Below, in pieces: positions 10,887-22,700 of a stretch of 64,000 nucleotides of DNA (positions are counted from its first letter, which is position 1; every line of letters starts with the position of its first letter). A program made the position numbers and the translations under genes. This DNA is from Bretschneidera sinensis (taxonomy: Eukaryota; Streptophyta; Magnoliopsida; Brassicales; Akaniaceae): positions 64,590,138-64,654,137 of the forward strand of contig CM043699.1 in assembly GCA_023935145.1 (NCBI GenBank). Reading direction: 5' to 3'. The notes under the pieces were generated by a model. The model made no database searches. It worked only from the letters and a program-made list of their open reading frames with translations, and was not told the origin of the DNA.

Positions 10887-12693
10887 CATCCTTATGATTT
10901 ATGTAGGACATTTTAGTTTATTGTTATGGCTGTAAAAGATTTGATTTTAGAATTCTAAATATTGAAAATTGATAATTTAAAAGTTAGATTAGAGTTTATG
11001 AAACCATAGGTCAAGAAAATTCAAAAATGTGTTCTTCAATTGATTATCGTTATGTGATGATGATAAAATTATTTTGAATTATTTTTAAAACATATTAAAT
11101 CAATAGATATTGATTTCAAAAAATAATTAATGATGAAAATATGATTTTGCATCAAATAAAAATTATTTTGGGATGAAATATCGTGAAAATCATGCTAAAA
11201 ACCTGAAGCAAAACAGATTTTCTAGTCCAACTTCAAACAACCATAATTTACTCGTTTTAGATTGGATTTTGCCCTTTTTGGAAGCATTGAAAAGATATGG
11301 AAGCTATTTTCATATTTCATTAATCAAGATTCAAAATTATAATTATTATTTCTGATATGATTAAAAGTCTTAATAGTGTTCAAATAAGTAAAACTTTTTT
11401 TTTTATTTTTAAATTCATTGTTTTACTTATTTTTAAGATTCCAAATTTGTTTTGACTTAGAATTCAAAATCCAACTTTTATTTAACTAAATAAATTATTT
11501 TTTATTATCTAAAAAAATATTTTTGTTAATTAAGATTTGTTCTTAATTTTTTATTAAAGTTTTAAGAAATTGGAGTATAATTGGGAATGAAACTCCAAAA
11601 TCCTTATTGCATTAAAATTATGAATTCTAGTGAATAAGAAATTTAAATCCTATTTGGAATTTGATTAGAAAAGTCTTGAAAATCTAATTTGATTAGGATA
11701 GACAACCTTAGAATTAAAATCATAACTAGAATAAATTATATTTAACTTTTATATAGGCAATGTGATTGTATGTATATTTAAGGTGATTATGGACTTAAGA
11801 CCAAATAATTGAGCTATATGATTGGTCCTTATTCAATTTGATTGAATGTATGGTTGTAATATTTATTCTCTATTTTTGGGATACATAATTTTAAATGGGG
11901 TTTGCATACTTCGCTTCTTCTTTTTTTATCTCTGGTTGTAAAATTCTACCTCCCTCTTATTGTAACTCCTATTGATTTTGAATCAATGTTTCTTATTGAC
12001 TATGTAATGTAATTAGTTAGAATAGTTTGATAGGAGTAGATAGGATTTTTTCATGCAAAGCTAGAGGATGAATGAGTGTGCAAGTAAGCAATGGAGGCTC
12101 GTTTAAAGATTACAAGGCCCATTATGTGGGAATTGGTGAACATGTTATAAAACCTAAATTGAGACCAATGATTCACTTAGTAACTCAAGTGAATCATGCA
12201 CAAAAGTCCATAATCACCTATAGTCATATTTTATTTGATATTATATAATGTATGGTATGTATGTGATGCATGTTTAAATTAAATAATGAGACTAAAGACC
12301 AATTAAATTCCCTCATGAAAGTAATTGCTATTAAGTTGTAATGAAAAGACATTATAAATGTCTTCTTGTGGCCTTCCACTATTGTAGGAATCTACAGAAT
12401 CTATTGTTATAAGTAAATTTTGTCGTAGACATGTGAGACTTACATCATGGGAGATTCACGATGTTCTATTAAATATATGATATAACGAGGTAGGAAACTA
12501 GTAGGTCCAAGAAACTATCATGTGAGGGCTCATTGGTTCAATCACCTACACTTGTGAAAATGGTGGGTCTGACTTAACTAGAATATATTCTCCAAGAAAC
12601 TATCATGTTAGGATGACATATTTTAAAGGCCGAATGAATGATTAGGAATTATATGAGATGTAATTGATAAGTGTAATTTACCTGTTAAAGGTT
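10887..12693. other. Leader/non-coding part of Y
   Basis: About 1.8 kb of AT-rich DNA with no recognisable protein. It is long for a copia leader and may include an older insertion with no ends I can identify. Around 12500-12620 a word AAGAAACTATCATGT(G/T)AGG occurs twice, and a third copy follows the solo LTR at 13993. Confidence 0.5.
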
Positions 12694-12698
12694 TATTG

Positions 12699-13984
12699 TG
12701 TTGTGAGTTTTAAATTACTCGCAAGCGCACGAGTCGTTTGCAGTATAGCGTTGTGCAAGTGCAAGGTCGAATCCACAGGGAATTGCATTGTGAAAATATA
12801 TTTTTAATCTAAACTAACTCTATCTTAACCTAATTCCAAATTTCAGAATGATATTGCAAAATAAATTAAAACTAAACTAAGTTGATTTTAAAACTAATAA
12901 TAAAAAGCACTAAGGTTTCCGAATCCACCCCACAAAAGTTTAAGCATATATGTTCTAAAAATATAGCCTATCAAAACATTCCATGAATCCAACTATAAGA
13001 CAAAAAACAAATAATATCCAAACTAAACCAAAAGCATCCAATGTGTCCGCTCTAAACAAATCACAAAGGAAATCCAATTTAATCGAAAAGCATTCAATGT
13101 ATCCATAAGATGAAACACAAAGAATATCCAACAGACAATTTAAACTCAATCAATTATAAGATTAACTCAAATAATTGACAGAACATTTATACTAAAAATT
13201 GTCAGATTTATACAAGCAAATCTGAACTACTACGCCAAACAACGGCGGGGTTTCATCTTCAACCTTAGCTGAAGATTCTAGCCACTCATAACTATGAAAC
13301 TACAATTCATAATAAAAGTGTTAAACATTAAACTAAAAAAACTAAATAAAAAGAAATAAATAACTTTACATGGGAGAAATTTCACTCACTGATGGGTGGC
13401 GCTTCCCCTCATGGTAGCAAAGCCTTCGGGATCCACCAGAATGCTAGCAGACGTCCACCGGTTAACACCAAAGTGGCCCAGGAATTGCACACTAAATGAT
13501 GAAGTGGAGTGGGTCTTATATAGGCAAATACCACAAGTGGAATGTGTTTCCAATCCGATGTGGGATGTGGGATATAGAAATGTGTTTCCAACCGATGTGG
13601 GATGTTGGATTTAAGTCTTCACATGCCCTTCAAAACTTCTGTTCACGCTGAAATCCCGCACAGCCCGCACAACCTGACCTTTGTCTACTAAAACGGTCAT
13701 AACTTTTTGTAGAAAAATCATTTTTATGAGCCATAAAATTCTCCAGAAAATAGACTTCTGGATCTTTCTAAGCATATATGGCTCATATCCTGGTTCTTCT
13801 TGAATCAATGCAGTTTAATTTTCAAAGACGATTGATCTGTACGGGAAATTCTGGCAATTTTAGTGAAACTCCTTTCCCAGTGCTTGTAAACCTGAAAAAC
13901 AATGAAAACAACTCAAAGTAACAAATTCCTAAACTAACAAAAGTAAATTAAGTGGCCAAAATATGCAATATTTTTCACTCATCA
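12699..13984 (-). mobile_element. Solo LTR of the Athila-A family
   Basis: 1,286 bp closely matching the two LTRs of the Athila-A element (42484-43771 and 46857-48144), from TGTTGTGAGTTTTAAATTAC to CACTCATCA on the + strand. A perfect 5-bp TSD, TATTG, lies at 12694-12698 and 13985-13989, so this is a complete solo LTR left by LTR-LTR recombination. The minus-strand TATA (TATATAAG) is at 13515-13522. Small ORFs here are non-coding. Confidence 0.92.
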
Positions 13985-13989
13985 TATTG

Positions 13990-14205
13990 TAGCGAAGAAA
14001 CTATTATGTGGGGCTATTTTAAAGGAGTAATGGGATCCTAGTCCCCATTAGCAGACCTTCCAATGGGGTCACCCGAATTTCATGCTAAGGGATTACGAAA
14101 TTTGAAAAGAATAGTGGAATGTACTGATATGATTAAAGACCAAATCAATTGGTGGATTATAAAATTGAGTAGATGCAAATTTTCCGTTGTTATTGACTTG
14201 TCAAT
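13990..14205. other. End of Y leader
   Basis: Continues the leader after the solo LTR. No gene is recognised; contains the third copy of the AAGAAACTATTATGT-type word. Confidence 0.4.
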
Positions 14206-15060
14206 CACAATGACCAACCTTAACCCATTATCCAAAATTCTCGATATCAACATATTGATTGGGTCTAATTTCTTAGACCGGTTGAATAACTCAAGATTGT
14301 TCTTAAATCTGAGAAAATTGGCTATGTTCTTGATCAAATGCTTTTAGTAAGTGTTGCTAAGAATGCACTGGAAGAAGAGATCGATACCTTCGATAAGTGG
14401 TAAGAAGATGATATGAAGGGTAGATGCTACATGCTAGCTTCAATATTCAATGAGCTTCAGAAGCAACATAAGAATATGAAAAGTGCCTATGCGATGCTGC
14501 TTCACTTGCAAGAGTTATATAATAAGCACAGTCGCACTGCAAGGTTTCATATCTTAAAGGACCTCTTTAGGGCTAGGATTCCCAAAGAATCATCAATATG
14601 AGCATGGATTGAAAACCATCAACTACATCGAGCAGTTAGACGAACTTGGTGCTAGTGTGGATGCAAAATTATCTAATGACTTGATCTTATAGTCCTTTCC
14701 ACATTCATTCTCACAGTTTGTTATGAACTATAACATGAACAAGATAGAAGCTATACTTTAAGATATTGTTAACGTTTTAAAAACTATAGAGGCATTAATC
14801 AGAAAAGGGAAGTCACCTATTAGATATGTTGACGGGGCTACTTATTCTAAGCCCAAGGGCTAGAAAACCTCAAAGAAGAAGAATAAACCATTAAAAGCAA
14901 AAAGAGGTGTCAACAAGGCCAGTTCTTCAAAAGCTAAGAAAGAAATGATCAAGTGCTTCCATTTTGGAAAAAAAATGGATATTGGAAGAGAATCGCAAAA
15001 GTCGCCTTACAAGATTAAAAGGATAAATATTTGGAAGGAATGCTCGAGTAATTACTTGTT
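14206..15060 (+). pseudogene. Y gag
   Basis: Copia capsid protein. The N-terminus near 14211 has the PLSKILDINILIGSNFLD pattern (family: F-x-K-I-L-D-x-N-K-L-x-G-x-N), then NELQKQHKNMKSAYAMLLHL and LKDLFRARIP around 14440-14590, and a degraded zinc knuckle (KCFHFGKK) near 14950. Stops at about 14345, 14401, 14599 and 14690 and frame shifts break it. The upstream-most ATG in this frame (14063) lies in leader DNA, so it is not taken as start. Confidence 0.75.
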
Positions 15061-15079
15061 GAAATTAAATTATTAGTTA

Positions 15080-16170
15080 AAGAAGCTTCTATTGGGGTAT
15101 TAAATGCAAACTGTGGTTCTCACATTTGCAAAGGGTTGCAAGTGCTGAGAAGAAGCAGAAAACAAAGTAAAAGAGAAGTCAAACTTTACCTTGGAAATGT
15201 AGTAACTATTGTTATGTTAGCCGAAGATACTTATTACTTAGCTTTACCATCTTAAATTGGATGGTTAAATATTTGATATTAATCAACAAGGTAACAAAAG
15301 GAAAAGGGATGAAATTAATCCTTCATATATGCATGACATCTCAAACTTAGTTATATCTATGAGAGTAGGATTAGCAAGTTAGCTAAAAATGGATACTTTG
15401 ATTCATTGACTTTCGAATCATACCTAAAGTATGAATCGTGTTTCATGAGTAAAATGACTAAGACTTCATTTAGTGGGCATAGAGAAAGAGCTGCTAACAT
15501 ATTAGGATTGATCCACACAAATATTTATGGGTCATTGAGCTCAATTGCTAGGGAAGGTTATTCTTACTTCATTACCTTCATCATGGCTATTCAAGGTTAG
15601 AGTATATGTATCTTATGAAGTACAAATCTAAATCCTTTGAAAAGTTCAAGGAATTTAGATATAAAGTTGAAAAACAAGCTAGAAAAAGTATAAAAGTTCT
15701 TTGATTTAATCGAGGAGGTGAATACTTGATCAATGACTTTTTGGATCATCTCAAAGAGAATGGAATTCACTCACAATGGACTCCTCTTGGAACACCTCAG
15801 TTGAATGGTGTGTCCGAAAGGAGAAATCATACTTTATCGGATATGGTGCGATCGATGATACTTTATTGGATATGGTGTGATCGATGATGAGTTACACTAA
15901 TCTTCCAATTTTATTCTAAGCCTATGCTTTAGAAAGTGTCACGTATTTGTTAAATAGAGTTCCTTCTAGGTCTGTACCTAAAAAACCATATGAGATATTG
16001 AATGGTAGGAAACTTAGTCTTAAGCGTGTTAAAATCTGGGGTTGTCCTACATATGTCAAAAGATTAGTTGGAAACAAGTTAAAAGCAAGGCCTGATAAGC
16101 GTAGATTTGTTGGATATCCCAAAAAGAGTTTAGGATATTATTTTTATCTCCCTAATAAGTAAAAGATGTT
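15080..16170 (+). pseudogene. Y protease and integrase
   Basis: Protease remnant near 15095-15160 (NANCGSHICKGLQVLRRSR, with the D-S-G motif lost). Integrase from about 15400: CFMSKMTKTSF, ILGLIHTNIYGSLS (first-Asp region mutated), GYSYFITFI, then WTPLGTPQLNGVSERRN (catalytic Glu region) at 15780 and LNRVPSRSVPKKPYE, VKIWGCPTYVKRL and RFVGYPKKSLGYYFY through 16160. A 28-bp tandem duplication (GATATGGTGYGATCGATGAT word) at 15838-15888 lies in the core. Frame changes and stops mean no active enzyme. Confidence 0.8.
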
Positions 16171-16249
16171 TGTCTCAAAATTTGCTACCTTTCTCGAGAA
16201 AGAGTTTGTTCTAGAATGGAGCAGTGGGAGCAAAATAGAACTTGAAGAG

Positions 16250-17570
16250 GTGTCTTTAGAACCATAAATCAATAATGATCAGCCTGAGGAGCCTATTGTA
16301 ATAGAGTCTCCTTTCACGCAACCTTCTCATAGATCAGGTAGGATACCTAGAGAACCAAAGAGATATGGCTATCTCATCGTGGGTAATCTAGAGGTACACC
16401 TTATTGGGAATAAGGATCTTATTAACTACAAGAAAGCGATGTCAGATATCGATTCAGGAAAATGGCTTGAGGCCATGAAATCTAAAATGGAATCCATATA
16501 TTCTAACCAAGTTTGGACCTTGTTTGACTCTCTTGAAGGTATTATACCTTTCGATTGCAAATGGGTCTATAAAAGAAGATGAGTGCCGATAGAATGGTAG
16601 AGACCTTTAAGGTAAGGCTAGTAGCAAAAGGTTACAAACAAAGATAAGAAGTTGACTTTCATGAAACCTTTTCTACTGTAGCTATACTTAAGTCCATCAG
16701 GATCTTATCCTTAAGTCCATCAAGATCTTGCTCGCAATAGTTGCACATTACGATTATGAGATATGAAAAATGGATGTTAAAACTGTCCTTCTCAATTGTA
16801 ACATAGAGGAAGATATATATATATATATATACATACATACACATATGGATTAACCAAAGGATTTTTCATCCAATGGTGGTGACCATAAAGTCTATAAATT
16901 GAAAAGATCAATTTATGGATTAAAGCAAGCTTCTCAAAGCTAGAAAATATGATTTGATGAGGTTATCAAAACATTTAGTTTTCTAAAAAACTATAGATGA
17001 ACTGTATATCTAAAAGAAGACTAGTGGGAGTACACTTACTTTTTTATATTGTTTGTTGATGACATACTGCTCATTAGGAATGATGTAGGTATGTTATAAT
17101 CAGTTAAAGTCTGGATTTTAATAAACTTCTCAATGAAAGATTTAGAAGAATTATCCTATATTCTAGGAATAAAGGTCTATAGAGATAGATCTAGAAGGAT
17201 CCTTGGCTTGTCCTAATCTAAATACATAGATAAAATGTTAAATATGTTCAAGATAGAAAACTCTAAGAGATGATTATTACCTTTCGGCATGGAGTACATC
17301 TCGTTAAGCATATGTCCCCAAAGACACTTGAAGAGAGAGAGAACATGAGTTAGATCCCCTACACTTCAACGATAGGAAGTCACATGTATGCTACGATACA
17401 TACCAAACCTAATATCAGTCATCCTATAAGTGTTACTAATATATATCAGTCTAATACAAGTTTGGAACACTATGTTGTTATGAAGAACATTCTTAAGTAC
17501 TTATGAAAGACAAAAGATTTATTAATCACATATGGAGGAGGTGACTTGAAATTGGAAGGGTATATTAATA
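16250..17570 (+). pseudogene. Y reverse transcriptase and start of RNase H
   Basis: Copia RT: SGKWLEAMKSKMESIYSNQVW then FDCKWVYKRR near 16580, GLKQAS-type segment near 16920, the catalytic box LFVDDILLIRNDVGM near 17050 (VDD retained) and YGGGDLKLEGY of RNase H at 17530-17565. A short duplication (CTTAAGTCCATCARGATCTT) is at about 16690-16730 and a (TA)n run at 16812-16830. RNase H ends abruptly at about 17570, where a truncated LTR follows. Confidence 0.8.
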
Positions 17571-18402
17571 AGGAGTTTTTAATTTCACCATAAGAATTAT
17601 ATTCTTAAGATCTAAATATATAGAAGTAATGCTAAGTGTTTGATAGTAATTGTATACTCTAATTAGCTTAATCGGGACATTGTATGATAGAATGATTGAA
17701 TTGCATGGTAATTGATAACAGAAAGGTTCAAGGTTTCATAACCAAATTCACACTATCTGAGAAGTAATGATATGTACTAGGTGTTACTCATTATTGTAGA
17801 AGCTCTAAGAACTAATTTAATAGAAAATTAATTAATTCTTATAAAATGGAGAATAAAAAAGAGTTTTGGTTCAAAATAAATTAAAATGAGTTCTTATTAA
17901 TTGGAAAGTGTTCAAATTGTAATTACATAAAAGTTATAGCCTATAACAAGATTAGTTTGAACTTGGGTTTAGTTTGTAATTAATGATTAGTTGTTCCTAA
18001 CCCTAACACTACAAATAGTTTGTTAGTGAGCATATTTTATCTAGCACATCATTCAACATCAAGTTCCTCATAAGAGATTTTAGACTTTTCTATTCCCAAA
18101 GAGAGAGAAAACCTAATTCAAGATTTTCCCTGTGTGGAATTTCTTTAGAGATCAATTACTTTTGTGATTGTTGTGAATTCAAGAATGCAAGAATTTGGAT
18201 TTAGACATCTTGGAGAATTCAGGCATATTAGAGAACTCAAGCACAACAAATTCAAGGAGTCAAGAGCACAACAAATCAAAGGTAATATTTTTATCCTTGA
18301 ATTTTCTTGGTATTGTACATAAACCATAATATGATTAAGGGTTTATAAGAATCAATGAAAAATTTTAAATCTCCGCTGCATTCTCTACATTAATTTCCTT
18401 CA
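17571..18402 (+). repeat. Y 3' LTR, 5'-truncated
   Basis: Matches the right ~880 bp of the Y 5' LTR (from AAGGAGTTTCTAATTTCACC near 9990) to its end CTTCA. The left ~720 bp of the LTR and the 3' end of RNase H are deleted together. TSD TTAGA follows. Confidence 0.8.
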
Positions 18403-19328
18403 TTAGAGTCAGTCAAGGTTTGGCTATCAAAGAACTTCTCCATGAAAGTTTTGGGTGAAGAATCATACATTTTGGTAATCAAGATCTATATCATTAGATC
18501 TAGAAGGATACTAGGTTTGTTATAATCGATGTACATAGACAAAGTTCTAAATACGCTTACCATGGAAAATTTTAAAGGGTAATTATTACCAACGAGTCAT
18601 GGAATTTCTCTCTTTAAGGAAATTTCCCCAAAGACACTAGAAGAGAGAGAATGCATGAGTAGAATACCATATTTTCGGCAATAGCTTTCATTATATATAT
18701 CATATTATATAATGGGTGTGATGTCGCATACATTCTAAGTGTTACAAATAGGTATCAGTCCAATCTAGGTGAGGATCATTAGATAGCTGTGAAAAACATT
18801 TTTTAGTTCTTGTGAAGAACTAAGGATTTGTTTCTCATATATGGAAGAGAAAACTTGAAGCTTGAGAGCTTCATAGACTCTAGTTTTCAATCTTACAAAG
18901 ATGATGATAAATTAGTATCTAGATATATGTTCACCTTGAATAGTGTAGCAGTGAGCTGTAAATGTTCCAAGTAAATGACCATTGTAGATTCAACAAAAAA
19001 GGTCGAGTACATTGCTGCATTGATTCATCACTGAATTTTGAGTGGGTCCAAAAAATGTCAAACCTGTAACTCTGCACTGAGATAACAATGGTTCTATTAC
19101 ATAAGCAAAAGAACCAATGTCTTATCAGGAGTCTAACCATATTCTATGATGATTCCATGTGATTACAGATATCATTTGAAGATGTGATGTAAAGGTAGAA
19201 AGAGTTTCATCGACATATACCATAGTGGATCCACTGAATAAGCAAATTTCTCAACAAAAATTCAATCGCCATTTTGAAAAGATAGACGTGAGATATGTGG
19301 GCGTTTGGCTTTAGTGCAAGTGGAAGAT
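18403..19328 (+). pseudogene. X reverse transcriptase (C-terminal) and RNase H
   Basis: Continuation of X after the Y insertion. It starts at the codon pair where 9270 stops (canonical ML-QSVKVW), with FSMKVLGEESYILVIK and SRRILGLLQSMYIDK, and then RNase H with LKLESFIDSSFQS, ESYTL-like NSVAVSCKC and the terminal region ending with a WL near 19310. The last bases before the LTR (agtggaagat, 19319-19328) are a polypurine tract. Stops and frame shifts throughout. Confidence 0.75.
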
Positions 19329-20267
19329 TGATAGTAGTGTGTCCTACAAGCCAATATCAATTGATTTATAGGCATATTACTTGTAATTAATATTATTCAT
19401 TTATTAACAATAAATATTTATTTATGACATTATAATTTTAATCGTGTTAGTTACAAATCACATTTCATGTGTTTACATGATAAAGCTCATAGAACATAAG
19501 CAATGAAAATAAGCACCATAATGAGATCATGCTAATGAGATGTGTTTTTCGAAGAAGGTTATGTAGGTGCTTGTTAGAGAACAGGTACACCAAACTAAAT
19601 TGACTTAAGTAATTCCTAATAAATAGTTTAAGTCAATAGGAGTTCTTATGTTGCAGATATGCACGTGATTCTTAAACTTGAGGCACCATGGTTACCTTGT
19701 GTACATCATGCATTGATGCTACTTAAATGTGGTTCTAGTCATGAACCACATAAATGTAGTAATTGGGTATGACCACTTATGCGTGGAGGTATATGAGTGT
19801 AAAATAGAGGATCCATCACTATCAGTAAAAGAGATAGAATGCCTTATGCAATCTGATTAAGTCATAGTTCAAAATATCCTTGATCAATGTGAGGTGGAAA
19901 TTAGAAAGGAGTTTTTAATTTTACTGTTTAAGTTATGAACTTAAGATCGAGATGCATGCAATTAAATTGTTGAAGTTTAACAGTAATTTCATACTATAGG
20001 TTTAATCATGGACATTGCATGATAGAAGAATTGAATTGGATGGTAATTGACAACAGAAAGGTTCAAATTAAATCCCAATTAGTCATGACATATTATTAGG
20101 TGTCAATCATGAATTTTAGAATCTTTAAGAACTAATTGTAATTAATTCTTAATTAAAGTGAGAATTCAAAAGAGATTTAATTCAGAGTAAAATTAAAAGG
20201 AGTTTTAATTAATTGAATTGAGTTCAATTAGTACGTAAAAGTCATGACCTACTACCAATGTGATATT
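19329..20267 (+). repeat. X 3' LTR, left segment
   Basis: Begins TGATAGTAGTGTGTCCTACA, the mutated equivalent of Y's TGTTGGTAGTATGCCTTACA. It runs in homology with Y's LTR until ATATT at 20263-20267, where the Sirevirus begins; the rest of the LTR is at 54453-54991. Confidence 0.8.
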
Positions 20268-20580
20268 TGTTGACCTATATTTAATTTTAATAATGACAAT
20301 ACACCACTCTAATTGCACTAACAGTTTTATCAAAATATTTAACCCATAAAAGCATTCAGTTTAGAAACAAGATGCAAGAACTCAACACGTTCAGACACTA
20401 AAAGAAGACAAAAGATCTAAAATAGGAACTAAGGTAATTGAACCAGTCTATAAAATCTCTAAATTCAATTACTTAGCTTGATCTATGGCTCAATTTACAA
20501 AATAATTTGACAAAGCTATAATACAAAAAAAATTTTAAGTCACAAACTGTTTTTAAAACATGAAAATTGGGTTAAATGAC

Positions 20581-21837
20581 TGGTGGGCGTCGAATCCAAC
20601 AAATAATAAAATTCTCACTCTCAAAAAATACAAATTGTAACAGTGATGAGCAAGGTCGTATCCACAGAGATTGGGTAGATTTATTTTAATGAAAATTAAA
20701 GCAAAAAAAATGGGGGTTTGAAATTTCGAAGTGAAATAAAAGAGAAAGCAATTATAATCAACTAAAAACTAAGGAGAAATCAATATCAGGCAAATATCCA
20801 ACCAAAGGTATAATTTCAGAATTTGTTCAAAGAATTGATCACAGATACAAGGATAAAATCTTCTATTCTTCACTAAATTGGTTATGGTTATTAACAAGCT
20901 CTAACAACCTATCTCTCCTTACTTTCTCGATAACCAAAACAAGCTCTTTGATTACTTCCCTTGTTAATAAACAACCCTAAACAAGCTCTTAGGATTTAAT
21001 CTATCGACAGCATTAATAATTAGAGAGACTACTAATTCTAGCCAACAAATACACAAGCTCGATTCATTTAGACTAGGTTATATATCTTCATAACATAAAT
21101 CGAAAATCTCTCTATAATCAACTATGTTATTTTACCACTAATATTAGAACATTTAAACAATTACGGATTTAAAGTTCTAAATGGCAATTTATTAACCTGA
21201 TAATTGAAAAACGGGCTCTTTGCATCAATCAATCAAGATAGTAATTTTTAATAAATGTAGAAGATATATAAATAGTGAAGAAATAAAAGAACAATGAAAA
21301 TTATTTAGATCTCACAATTCTTTAAGAACCAAGACTTCAATTATCCTTTAGCTGGAAGAAAAGTATTTAGCTACTTATAATTAAAAGAACACCTAAAGAA
21401 AAGAGAAAAGGAATTTTTCTTGTGAATAATCTGTGTCTTTTCAACAGCCGCCCTTCTATCCGCAAGATCCTCTTTTTGTTCAGTTAGGGTTACTATTTAT
21501 AAAATTCTGAATCGGCCGGCCAGCGCTGCAGTGCCAGGCACAAATCAAACCCTAACCAACACTGCAGCACCCCACGAACCAGTGCTGCAGCTTTGAGTTT
21601 CTGTCCTCTTTTCACGTATTTCGTAAATTCCAGCACTGCAGCGTCGACTTCCCAGCACTGCAGCTTTGAGCTTCGATTTTTCTTCTCCAAATCTATTGAT
21701 TTTGAATTCAATTTGATTTAACTCCTCAATCTACTCCACAAAATACGAAACATAATCAAAATCCAAGATTTAAGCATTTATAACCATTAAAACATGAGGA
21801 AATATAACAAACATATACATATTATGAATTCTTATCA
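20581..21837 (-). mobile_element. Solo LTR of an Athila-like family (Athila-C)
   Basis: 1,257 bp starting TGGTGGGCGTCGAATCC and ending TTCTTATCA on the + strand, with a perfect TSD ATGAC at 20576-20580 and 21838-21842. Minus orientation is inferred because the hallmark GGTCGTATCCACAGAG lies near its left end, as in the minus-strand LTRs of Athila-A and -B. A minus-strand TATA (TATAAATAG) is at 21493-21501, with five CTGCAG-centred words at 21519-21665 just upstream of it. Confidence 0.88.
21493..21501 (-). promoter_or_regulatory. TATA box of Athila-C LTR
   Basis: TATAAATAG on the minus strand. A GC-rich word cluster ends less than 25 bp upstream. Confidence 0.45.
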
Positions 21838-22078
21838 ATGACAACCCAGTCGACTGGGTTTACATACCAGTCGACTGTGATATGGGACAGTAAGCTCCCA
21901 GTCGACTAGTACTAAGAACCCAGTCGAGTAGTACTCTCCCTAAGCCTAAAAGTGAAGATTTTTCACTTGACCTAGTCGACTAGTAATTCAAAAAAATGAT
22001 CGTTTGAGATGCAGGACTTGAGCATTTAATTCTCCAAACCTACCAAGTCAGTGTCAAACAGCCATATTGATTCAAGGC

Positions 22079-22086
22079 TATATAAA
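22079..22086 (+). promoter_or_regulatory. TATA box of S 5' LTR
   Basis: TATATAAA; the same box occurs at 53893-53900 in the 3' LTR. Confidence 0.5.
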
Positions 22087-22647
22087 CTCACTTCAATGAG
22101 CATTTAAATAAGGAAGATAGCACATTCAATTCATTATATAGCTCATTAATTCTCAAAAAATTTGAAAATTTTATTGTGAGCCATTCTTCAAGCTTGTTCT
22201 TGAAAGAGATATATTATTCAGTTGTAAAAAGTATTCATTGCTATCTCTTTACCATTTACTTTTCTGTTAATCAAATATATTGTAAAGGGAAAGAGTTGGT
22301 GTAACTCTTAGAGTGTTTAGGATTAATCACTTCGGTTGTAACTTCCGTGAGGAAGAGATTTTTGTAAGGTTTGTGCAACACCTGTGAAGTTGTACGACTA
22401 AAGTTTTAGTGGATTACTTCATGGAGGTTCCTTGAACAGAGTGGACGTAGGGTCAGAAGGAATTTGATATTCCCAAACCACTATAAATTGAGTTTATATA
22501 TTCTCTTCCTTAACTCCTTTATTTTCAAGCATATTATTTAATTGCGTGCTTTGTGTATTTAACTATTTAAAAACTTGCAAGTTAATTAGCAAAAGTTTTT
22601 AAAAACCCAATTCACCCCCCTCTTGGGTTTGAACCTCGGTTTATAAT

Positions 22648-22659
22648 TGGTATCAGAGC
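22648..22659 (+). other. Primer-binding site of S (initiator tRNA-Met)
   Basis: TGGTATCAGAGC, two bases after the LTR end; perfect 12-base complement of the plant initiator tRNA-Met 3' end. Confidence 0.9.
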
Positions 22660-22700
22660 CTCGTACTCAATTTCAGGATTAAAATCTTTGATTTGATCCA

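Larger units (their letters stand above)
9271..18402 (+). mobile_element. Ty1/copia element Y inserted in RT of X
   Basis: Element with 5' LTR 9271-10872, a degenerate primer site at 10875, leader, gag, protease, integrase, RT and a 5'-truncated 3' LTR (17571-18402). Flanked by TTACA (9266-9270) and TTAGA (18403-18407); X's RT is continuous across it. Y and X belong to the same or sister family (similar LTRs and pol), so X and Y fragments are easily confused. Confidence 0.8.
20268..22645 (+). repeat. S 5' LTR, interrupted by a solo LTR
   Basis: From TGTTGACCTATATTT to TTTATA. Without the 1,262-bp insertion it is about 1.12 kb, matching the 3' LTR. Palindromic words around AGTCGACT cluster at 21844-21985, about 100 bp before the TATA box (22079-22086). 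The CACCCCCCTCTTGGGTTTGAA stretch before the end is shared with the 3' LTR. Confidence 0.88.

Noticed and set aside
14063..14205. Start of Y gag at the upstream ATG (14063)
   Set aside because: Residues before 14206 do not match copia Gag; the recognisable N-terminus begins near 14211.
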